From contig CAWUKT010000068.1 in NCBI GenBank assembly GCA_963923035.1, positions 1 to 39,184 of the forward strand: a DNA stretch of 39,184 nucleotides. The letters are read 5' to 3'. Source of the stretch: CAWUKT01 sp963923035. Its GTDB lineage: Bacteria > Bacteroidota > Bacteroidia > J057 > JADKCL01. The position numbers and the translations under genes are program-made. The notes below the pieces were generated by a model. The model had not been told where the DNA came from and made no database searches. It saw nothing but the letters and a program-made list of their open reading frames with translations. This document shows, in pieces, positions 33,561 to 39,184 of the stretch (the first letter of the stretch is position 1; each line of letters opens with the position of its first letter).

Positions 33561-34214
33561 TCAATCCAGGAAGGCCAGGAATTCGTTGGTGTCGACCCGC
33601 AGCAAGAGCCGCGGGGTATCATCGCCTTCTATCGCCGGGCTCCGGTGCACGATGGCCTTCGCATTGGGGTACAGGGCCCCCTTGAGAATGGCCACATCTC
33701 CCGTGCCAACGTGCTGGATTTCATCCTCCTCAATCACGATGCCCGAGTTCTCGGCATTGCTGCCGAGGGCATCCCGGTCGACCACGGCGTCCGGCAACCA
33801 CAGGGTACCGGGACCCACGTAGGTACAGATCATACGCAAGTCATTGATGTCCGTGTGAAAACGCCGGCACATATTGCTGTTGACAGTGGTCAGCAGGACT
33901 TTAAAGGAGTCGACGGTTGCCACGCCGCCGTAGATTTCCAATAAGGAAGCAATATCGCCGAGAATGCCCGGACAATTGAGCCCCAGACCCGAGAAATGGG
34001 CTTCAAAATCTTGCAGGACCGATTCCCGGTTGCCGCTCGACTTGACCTTGATCTCCCGGTCCAGCAATTCCCCGACTTCCTGCTGAAGGTGGGGGAGGGA
34101 CCGCTCAAGGATGGCGATGTTGACGGCAGGGTCGTGAATGCGGGACAATACCTCCGGGGCTTCCCCGATGGCCGCATTCGAGATGGCAGTGGGTGCAATG
34201 GGCATAACAGTCAA
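33561..34214 (-). CDS. DUF1826 domain protein
   Basis: This 217-residue soluble protein has the DUF1826 core RRFHTDINDLRMICTYVGPG, followed by TLWLPDAVVDRD, VGTGDVAILKG and IVHRSPAIEGDDTPRLLLRVD. The His, Asp and late His (HTD...HRSP) resemble a metal site of a double-stranded beta-helix fold, which is my inference. DUF1826 genes are commonly found beside cobW-type and other zinc-response genes, as here; the biochemical function is unknown. Its ATG overlaps the stop of the MerC-like gene by 4 bases, so the two are translationally coupled. Confidence 0.85.
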   Translation of the reverse strand: MTVMPIAPTAISNAAIGEAPEVLSRIHDPAVNIAILERSLPHLQQEVGELLDREIKVKSSGNRESVLQDFEAHFSGLGLNCPGILGDIASLLEIYGGVATVDSFKVLLTTVNSNMCRRFHTDINDLRMICTYVGPGTLWLPDAVVDRDALGSNAENSGIVIEEDEIQHVGTGDVAILKGALYPNAKAIVHRSPAIEGDDTPRLLLRVDTNEFLAFLD

Positions 34215-34636
34215 TTGGTTTCAGGCGTGGTACAGCATTCTTCATCGGCACATTGGCAGTAGCGCCGGTTATAGATATGGAGTCCGATCAGCCCCAAAGC
34301 CGGAACGTAGATCACCTCTTCCGGCAGGTGCATCAACTCCAATTTTTCGTTGAGGATGATAAATGCAAGGACGAACCAGGTACCCCGGAGCGCCCATTTC
34401 ATCCACTGGCGGGACGTTTTACTCGCGGCCCAATGGACGGCCCAAAAAGAGACGATCACCAGGGCAATGTCAATCAACCCCCACCAGAAAGGACTTTCGT
34501 GGTGGTGGTGACCCGTCGATACTTCGGCGTGGGCCAGAAACAGGAACGGGGTCGCAATACAGTGGATCAGGCAAAGTCCACTGGCAAGCGCACCCATCGT
34601 ATCCGCCTTGTTTACAGTTGTTTTGAGGGTTGCCAT
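34211..34636 (-). CDS. MerC-domain membrane protein with Cys-rich tail
   Basis: This 141-residue protein has four hydrophobic segments and the MerC signature GLCLIHCIATPF (Cys-x3-His-Cys in the first helix). A His-rich loop (GHHHHES) and a C-terminal tail CQCADEECC give further metal ligands. MerC proteins of mercury operons carry Hg2+ across the inner membrane; Bacteroidota homologues near cobW and DUF1826 more likely handle zinc or another soft metal. The start lies 25 bases inside the end of the upstream permease gene, so it belongs to the same operon. Confidence 0.88.
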   Translation of the reverse strand: MATLKTTVNKADTMGALASGLCLIHCIATPFLFLAHAEVSTGHHHHESPFWWGLIDIALVIVSFWAVHWAASKTSRQWMKWALRGTWFVLAFIILNEKLELMHLPEEVIYVPALGLIGLHIYNRRYCQCADEECCTTPETN

Positions 34637-35946
34637 GTAAGTTGTCGATTGTATTCCAAGTATTTTTCTTTGTCTACCTCAATGGCGGCCCACAAGTCCA
34701 GGACCATCACCCGGATTTGGGTGTCGATCATGGCTTGCAGTTCCTGTCGGTAGGTCAGGTAATCATTGAAATGGGTCCCGGCGTAACCATTCATTCGGTT
34801 TTGGAAGAAGGTGACCGGATTGAACCAAAAGGTGGAGCTGATGCCCGAATTCTTCGCCTCGCTGGAAGATTCGATGGTCACCGTACTGGTCTTCATCAAC
34901 TCATTGGCCAGGGCAACTCCGGACCGGCTCATCGCGAGGTTGCTCAGCTCGGGATCCTGTTTGGCCGGGCTGGTCGTGATCTCGGGGAACAAGACTTCCA
35001 GTTCAGCCTGGAAGACGCTGTCGGGGAGTTCCCACAGCTCTTCACGCTCGTCGCGCTGGGCATCGATCCAGTCGGTCATCAAATTGGCCGGGTATTGGAT
35101 GCTGATCCATTGGTGTACCGCGCCCGGAACCACAAACGTGAACAATAGCCAGAGCCCTACCATCTTAAAGGTATTGCCACTGCTGCCCTTCCCGAAGTGG
35201 ATCACCAGCGAGAAGACCACGGTCCACAGGGTGATATAGAGCAGCAGCAAACCGGCGATGTTCCAGAAGGCCGCGGCGGCATCCGCAAACACATCCGTCA
35301 GCAGGGCCCCGTAGACCATCAGGGCCAGGACGACCCCGACCAGCAGCAAGGCATAAAAGCCGACGCGGGCCAGCAGCCAACGGGTCCCGGAATAGGCCTG
35401 GGTCAGCACCAGGGGCAATATCCCCCGGTCCGCCTCGGCCCCTTTGATATTGTAGAGCCAAATGAGGAGCAGCAGGGGAGCCAGAAACAGGGCAATGAAC
35501 GCAAAGTCCAGCGTTCCGGACTGCAAGCGTTCCGCATTGGCAATCTCTCCGACCAGGTCGGAGTCATAGGCGTTGCTCCAAAAGGTCACCCGTTTGTAGA
35601 AGCCAAATTGCTCGGCCTGGCCGATGCTGTACACCATCGCCGGAGAAGGCCGCTTAAAGTGGTGGACCGGCGTATTCCAGATCGCCCAGAAGGGCGTTGT
35701 CACATCGACCCAGGGCTGTTCGGCCGGGCCCGTTTCTCCCTTGTCAAAGTAGGCAATGATCTCCGCTTGCTTCTCCGCTTGCTCGGCTGTGATCTTGTCG
35801 ATCTCATTGGTTTGCACGTGGTACAAAGTCGAACCATTGTGCAAAGCGTAGATGGAGGCACCGATAAACAGCAGCAGGGCAATCACCTTGAAGGGGCTGC
35901 GAATGAAGTGCTTCCATTCGTATTTGAACGTGGAAATACTGGTCAT
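34612..35946 (-). CDS. ABC-2-type transporter permease, DUF3526-like (second permease)
   Basis: I start at ATG 35946 (MTSISTFKYEWKHFIRSPFK), whose first four bases overlap the stop of the other permease gene (ATGA); 444 residues. One membrane helix near residues 19-38 precedes a large extracytoplasmic loop. At least four further helices (ALFLAPLLLLIWLYNI, VGFYALLLVGVVLALMVYGA and two more) follow, then a C-terminal extracytoplasmic domain of about 150 residues. This is the layout of DUF3526/ABC-2 subunits related to NosY-like permeases. It forms a complex with the neighbouring permease and ATPase. The substrate is unknown; the operon points to metal handling. Confidence 0.85.
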   Translation of the reverse strand: MTSISTFKYEWKHFIRSPFKVIALLLFIGASIYALHNGSTLYHVQTNEIDKITAEQAEKQAEIIAYFDKGETGPAEQPWVDVTTPFWAIWNTPVHHFKRPSPAMVYSIGQAEQFGFYKRVTFWSNAYDSDLVGEIANAERLQSGTLDFAFIALFLAPLLLLIWLYNIKGAEADRGILPLVLTQAYSGTRWLLARVGFYALLLVGVVLALMVYGALLTDVFADAAAAFWNIAGLLLLYITLWTVVFSLVIHFGKGSSGNTFKMVGLWLLFTFVVPGAVHQWISIQYPANLMTDWIDAQRDEREELWELPDSVFQAELEVLFPEITTSPAKQDPELSNLAMSRSGVALANELMKTSTVTIESSSEAKNSGISSTFWFNPVTFFQNRMNGYAGTHFNDYLTYRQELQAMIDTQIRVMVLDLWAAIEVDKEKYLEYNRQLTWQPSKQL

Positions 35947-37352
35947 AGGCCGCGTATATTTTTGGCCCCTCCCAGCAGAAGGAAGGAGGTAAGCAAGGTC
36001 CATCCCAACAATATTCCCAGGTCAGGCAAGTAACCCGGGAGGACTTGAGCGAGCGGTGTCGGTTGATATTGGAATTCTGGGACCGAACGGAAGAAATCAT
36101 TGTCTGCCATCCAACCCCAATCGCCCGTGGTGGAACCACCGTAGGCGTGCTTGTCATTGAGGGTCTTGATGAACATCCGCCGGTAATCTTCGACCTGAAT
36201 CAGGAATTCCTGGTGGTGGTAATTGTCGGTGCCGGTGAAGCCCATGCTGGCATTTTGCAGGGCAATGAAGGGCGTCAGGAGACCTCCCCATTGGAGACTG
36301 CGTTTTTGCCGGGCCAGTACGTTTCTCAATTCGCCAAAATGCTTGTCCCAAACCTGGTTGCCGTATTCCTCATCCGCCTGCATCCGAATTCCATCAAAGT
36401 TGATGGGCAATTGGTGGAGGCTGTCGACGCCATATTCCGCCATTACCTCCTGTTCAAGTGCCTTTCCCCGCTCATCCGAAGGGTTGTGACCGTCCAATCC
36501 CTGGGCCCGGTCCTCCTTCATCGCGGCCTGGAACTCATTTCGGCTGGGGAGCGGATGCCATTTTTCAACCGAACTCAAAAAGATATTGGGGAGGAAGATG
36601 GTCCAGAGGATCCAAATCCCAAGCATGGATGTGAGGGCAGCGGTGGCGTTTTTCCAACGGGTGGAGAAAAATACTGTAAATGCAGATAGACAATAAAAAT
36701 ATAGGGTATAAGACAGGAAAAACAGCAAACTCCGCTGCCCTAAATCCACATCCGAATTTAGTGAACTGATAAGTGTGAATGCGCCCATCACCAGTAAGAG
36801 GAGAAAGACGCCGTATATCCAAACCATGGTGGTTTTTGCAAAAACAATGGGGAGAGGCTTGGCTCCCTGGATCATCAGCAGTTTCAGCCGGCCGCTCTTT
36901 TTTTCCCGACTGACCGAATCAAAGGCCAGGAAAATGAGGAGCAGGGGCACGATGTACTTCAATAGCAATGAGCTCTTGAGCTTCCCAAACCGGGACGCAG
37001 CCTGCATCTGCACCGCCTCCGAATGCACCATTTCATTCTGCACGTGGCCTTCTACCCGCAGCACATTCCCCGTTTGACTTCCGACCCCTTCATCCAGACT
37101 ACTGAGCAGCGTCGTCGGCTTGAACGCATAGGTGCCGTAGTGGGCCGCCCCGTGCGGATTCATCGCCTCAATCCCATCCCACTGGTCCCGCAAATGCTTG
37201 CGGGCCTCCTGGTAACGCTCCGCCTGTTCCGATTGCTGGAGATTCCCCAGGAAGATGGTTGCCACCAGCACCACCGCAAAGCCCAGCGTGATCCATTGGA
37301 CCAGTCGGTTCCGGATCAAATAGCGCCATTCATTGTGGATGATTCTCCGCAT
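35943..37352 (-). CDS. ABC-2-type transporter permease (first permease)
   Basis: This 469-residue protein opens MRRIIHNEWRYLIRNRLVQW followed by a membrane helix, then a roughly 110-residue extracytoplasmic loop (with NPHGAAHYGTYAF). The DSVSREKKSGRLKLLM motif, a short cytoplasmic coupling segment typical of ABC-2 permeases (x-S-x-E-x-x-x-G-T/R-L), comes next, and then four to five more helices. It is six bases downstream of the ATPase gene and overlaps the second permease gene by 4 bases. Sequence layout is shared with the second permease, so the two probably arose by duplication and work as a heterodimer. Confidence 0.88.
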   Translation of the reverse strand: MRRIIHNEWRYLIRNRLVQWITLGFAVVLVATIFLGNLQQSEQAERYQEARKHLRDQWDGIEAMNPHGAAHYGTYAFKPTTLLSSLDEGVGSQTGNVLRVEGHVQNEMVHSEAVQMQAASRFGKLKSSLLLKYIVPLLLIFLAFDSVSREKKSGRLKLLMIQGAKPLPIVFAKTTMVWIYGVFLLLLVMGAFTLISSLNSDVDLGQRSLLFFLSYTLYFYCLSAFTVFFSTRWKNATAALTSMLGIWILWTIFLPNIFLSSVEKWHPLPSRNEFQAAMKEDRAQGLDGHNPSDERGKALEQEVMAEYGVDSLHQLPINFDGIRMQADEEYGNQVWDKHFGELRNVLARQKRSLQWGGLLTPFIALQNASMGFTGTDNYHHQEFLIQVEDYRRMFIKTLNDKHAYGGSTTGDWGWMADNDFFRSVPEFQYQPTPLAQVLPGYLPDLGILLGWTLLTSFLLLGGAKNIRGL

Positions 37353-37358
37353 CGGGCC

Positions 37359-38060
37359 TCAGTTTTGCATGTATTCGAGGTACAACGCTTCCAGTTCCGT
37401 CGCGCTCACATCGGCGCTCTGGATTTCCTTCACCAGGGAACCCTGCTTGAGGATCCCGATGCGGTGACAGACTTCCCGGACCCGGAAGATGTCGTGGGAG
37501 GCCATCAAGATCGCCGCCCCTTCTGCGACCAATTGGCGCAGTAAATCTGAAAGCTCGTTGCTGGCCATCGGATCCAGCCCGCTCGCAGGCTCATCCAGCA
37601 GGTAGACCTTGGCTTTCTTGGCGTACGCAATCGCAATGCCGACCTTCTGGCGCATCCCTTTCGAGTAGCCCTTGACCTTTCGCCCGTGCGCATCCTCCTG
37701 CAAGCCGCATTTGGTGAGCATCGCGCTCAGGTCAGCCCGTTTGTATTTGATTCCCGCCAGGCGACAGAAATAGTCGAGGTTTTCGACGCCGGAGAGGTAG
37801 GGATACAGGTGGACATTCTCGGGAATATAGCCGATATGTTGCCGGGCCGATTGGGCCTGGTCACCCACATCGATGCCGTTCACCTTCACCTGCCCCGAAT
37901 CCAACGGAACGAATCCCAGCAACGCATTGATGGTCGTGGATTTGCCCGCGCCATTGGCACCGAGCAGCCCAAATATCTCACCCGCCTGAACCTTCAGCGT
38001 CAGGTTTTGGATCGCAACATTGCCTTTGTAGGCCTTGTTCGCAGCTTCAATGGAAATCAT
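37359..38060 (-). CDS. ABC transporter ATP-binding protein
   Basis: This 233-residue ATPase has Walker A GANGAGKST (34-42), Q-loop region GYIPENVHLYPYLSG, the signature YSKGMRQKVG (LSGGQ equivalent, as in NosF/CcmA-type ABC-2 ATPases), Walker B VYLLDEPASGLDP and the switch His in MASHD. It powers the two permeases encoded next. It is the first gene of the operon; its ATG lies 14 bases from the edge of a perfect 23-bp palindrome and about 25 bases from the predicted transcription start. Confidence 0.92.
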   Translation of the reverse strand: MISIEAANKAYKGNVAIQNLTLKVQAGEIFGLLGANGAGKSTTINALLGFVPLDSGQVKVNGIDVGDQAQSARQHIGYIPENVHLYPYLSGVENLDYFCRLAGIKYKRADLSAMLTKCGLQEDAHGRKVKGYSKGMRQKVGIAIAYAKKAKVYLLDEPASGLDPMASNELSDLLRQLVAEGAAILMASHDIFRVREVCHRIGILKQGSLVKEIQSADVSATELEALYLEYMQN

Positions 38061-38073
38061 AGGGCGATTTTGC

Positions 38074-38096
38074 TAATTGCAACACTGTTGCAATTA
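38074..38096. promoter_or_regulatory. Perfect 11-1-11 palindromic operator, candidate Zur (Fur-family) box
   Basis: The half-site TAATTGCAACA (38074-38084) is followed by one central base (38085) and its exact reverse complement (38086-38096). The inner 9-1-9 part has the geometry of Fur-family operators. It covers the predicted transcription start and overlaps the -7 element of the operon promoter, so a bound repressor would block RNA polymerase. I find no second copy of it elsewhere in the window. Assignment to Zur rests on the genes it controls (MerC, DUF1826, CobW). Confidence 0.75.
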
Positions 38097-38120
38097 TAAT
38101 TAATTTTCCGATGGATTCAA
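38091..38120 (-). promoter_or_regulatory. Bacteroidota-type promoter of the metal operon
   Basis: On the - strand TTG (38120-38118) is followed after 19 bases by TATAATTG (38098-38091). This fits the Bacteroidota consensus TTG-N17-23-TAnnTTTG with seven of eight -7 bases matching. Transcription would start about 38083-38087, inside the palindrome, and give a leader of about 25 bases. Confidence 0.6.
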
Positions 38121-38345
38121 TCCCTTTGGCAGATTTCCTTTCTCGAACGGCAGGAAGGGGACAGTAAGGGCCGAGAAGGGAGATGGGAAATGGGCACTGG
38201 GAAAAGGATAGGGAAATTAGATGGAAGCGGTCCAATTCCCCCTTGGGCAACAGAATTCAGGAGCAGGACCATTCGGGTGTATGGAAAATTCAAAGCGCCC
38301 GCATCCTATTTAAGACCAGTTTTTCAATCTCAATTGTTCACCCTC

Positions 38346-38735
38346 ATGCATTCTTCTTCCCCTGTTCCCGTTTTCATTTGGGTCCTCGCCCTTTTCCTGC
38401 TTTCCAGTTGCTCCACCTCGGACGAATTCACCATCCAATCCGACCCCGCCAAGCCCCTGGCGGTGCGCGCCAGCATCTCCCAATCCACCGAGTCCTTCGA
38501 CCGGCCCTCCCGCCCCGTACCCGTCATTGATAAGTTCGAAGACCTGGAAGGAACCTTCGAAGTCGTGCGCTCAGACGGCCAAAAGGACTGTTTCTACGGG
38601 TCCGATTTTCACGTCGAGTACTTCCCCGAGTCGGGCCTGTTGAAGGTCTACTACATGACCGTGCCCGAAGAGGATTCCGAAACCCCGCTGAAAGCACTCA
38701 AAGGCTTCAAAGATCCCATCGCGTGGTCCTTTTGA
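38346..38735 (+). CDS. Small lipoprotein, unknown function
   Basis: I start at ATG 38346 (MHSSSPVPVFIWVLALFLL), which leads into a lipobox LLSSC (Cys23); 129 residues. Longer in-frame starts to 38190 would put 52 basic, unstructured residues before the signal peptide. After the Cys comes a Ser/Thr/Pro linker and a compact domain with GTFEVVRSDGQKDCFYGSDFHVEYFPESGLLKVYYMTV. I do not recognise a family. It is transcribed away from the metal operon across a 285-base gap; that gap holds the operator and promoter described for the operon and no other clear signal. Confidence 0.65.
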   Translation: MHSSSPVPVFIWVLALFLLSSCSTSDEFTIQSDPAKPLAVRASISQSTESFDRPSRPVPVIDKFEDLEGTFEVVRSDGQKDCFYGSDFHVEYFPESGLLKVYYMTVPEEDSETPLKALKGFKDPIAWSF

Positions 38736-38888
38736 ACGCCTTGCCCTGCACCTGATTTCCCCGAAACGTCCGATCTTTTTCCGCGTCCCTCCCTCACGGA
38801 GCCTGGATGAGGAGTTGGGTGGGGGAAATGGAAAATGAAAAGGAGGAACATGAGATTTAATTCGGGTTGGAGGTGGGGGGTATTCGCC

Positions 38889-38914
38889 TTTGAGGTAGGG
38901 GGGCCTACCTCAAA
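38889..38914. repeat. Perfect 11-bp inverted repeat (hairpin) at the edge of the right array
   Basis: TTTGAGGTAGG (38889-38899) and its reverse complement (38904-38914) flank GGGG. There is no T-tract on either side. It overlaps the first, less regular units of the right-hand 21-bp array. Confidence 0.7.
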
Positions 38915-39035
38915 CCATAATTGTATTCGGGTCAGAGGTCAATTAACCCGCCTCCGACCCCAATGAACTCGCTTTCGAGGGCAATGAATTCGCTTGAAAG
39001 GTCGATTCATTCGCCGTGGAGGTCAATCAAATTCG
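38909..39035. repeat. Imperfect tandem array, 21-bp period (AT-richer family)
   Basis: Five units of exactly 21 bp (38909-38929, 38930-38950, 38951-38971, 38972-38992, 38993-39013) and one of 22 bp (39014-39035) each end in ATTCG or a variant (ACCCG, ACTCG). Most have an AGGTCAAT-like core. Less regular units continue on both sides (from about 38866 and to 39129), reaching the right inverted repeat. The sequence is unrelated to the other two arrays but the period is the same. Confidence 0.85.
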
Positions 39036-39129
39036 TATTTGTGGCACATCTATTTATGTTGGAGGTAGGGGGGAGGGGGCCAAGAGGTGGAGGGGGGGAC
39101 CTCGAACCTAAATAGAATTATACTTGGAG

Positions 39130-39184
39130 GCATAGCCGTCAGTTTAAGCGCAATGTAGTATCTACAAAATAGGTCATCGTTGAT
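39130..39184. repeat. Right copy of the 55-bp terminal inverted repeat
   Basis: These bases are the reverse complement of 1-55 with one mismatch. The repeat begins GCATAGCCGTCAGTTTAAGC at 39130 and runs off the window. Both copies present the same end of the element to the window interior, so the stretch between them is flanked by two copies in opposite orientation. Confidence 0.75.

Noticed and set aside
33461..33622. Extending the CobW protein upstream of 33460
   Set aside because: The added residues are non-homologous and the Walker A would no longer be near the N-terminus as in the family.
1..39184. A closed circular plasmid
   Set aside because: The ends match as an inverted, not a direct, repeat, and there is no replication initiator, partition or mobilisation gene; metabolism and secretion genes look chromosomal.

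Overview
The window looks like chromosomal DNA of a GC-rich member of the Bacteroidota, most likely a Saprospiria/Lewinella-type marine or freshwater bacterium. The evidence is five secreted enzymes ending in type IX secretion (T9SS) type A sorting domains, a DUF4249 lipoprotein, a NhaD antiporter, a two-component regulator with a Reg_prop/Y_Y_Y sensor, and almost no Shine-Dalgarno signals. No rRNA, tRNA, integrase, phage gene or CRISPR array was found. All family assignments come from reading motifs by eye; no database search was possible.

Layout. (1) The first and last 55 bases are a near-perfect inverted copy of each other (one mismatch). They are probably the ends of a multicopy insertion element at which the assembled piece stops. 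Directly inside each copy lies an imperfect tandem array with a 21-bp period, and a third, unrelated-sequence 21-bp array lies at 5675-5947. (2) 434-4308 (+) is a tight run of a radical SAM/SPASM protein, a GT-C-type membrane glycosyltransferase and a membrane-anchored periplasmic protein. It converges on a GT4 glycosyltransferase broken into two reading frames (4287-5607, -). (3) 6069-9788 (+) carries a cytosol-made, Ala-rich coiled-coil protein with a C-terminal CHAP-type Cys/His hydrolase, coupled by a 1-base stop/start overlap to a lipoprotein. A 66-residue protein sharing a short motif with the CHAP protein follows, then a small membrane protein. (4) 10104-17776 (-) holds three T9SS cargo enzymes (M36 metalloprotease, S8 subtilase, alpha/beta-hydrolase) and a DUF4249 lipoprotein. 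(5) 17996-27291 has a di-haem cytochrome c/DUF3365 lipoprotein, nhaD, a 1437-residue hybrid histidine kinase, a lone bioA, a 95-residue unknown protein (-) and an LRR protein. (6) 27297-31599 (-) has a methyltransferase, an LpqC-like esterase and a GH13 alpha-amylase with two starch-binding modules. (7) 32240-38060 (-) is a six-gene metal operon: ABC ATPase, two ABC-2 permeases, MerC-like protein, DUF1826 protein and CobW GTPase. In front of it sits a perfect 11-1-11 palindrome overlapping a Bacteroidota-type promoter, very suggestive of Zur control. (8) A small lipoprotein at 38346-38735 ends the gene content.

How the genes work together. The secreted enzymes (two proteases, two esterases, one amylase) describe a cell that digests external polymers. 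The hybrid kinase is a large ligand sensor of the type used for such substrates but lacks a DNA-binding output. The metal operon is a self-contained zinc-starvation response candidate. The CHAP protein plus lipoprotein resembles a peptidoglycan-targeting effector with a periplasmic protector. That pair, the 21-bp arrays and the metal operon are the best candidates for undescribed biology here.
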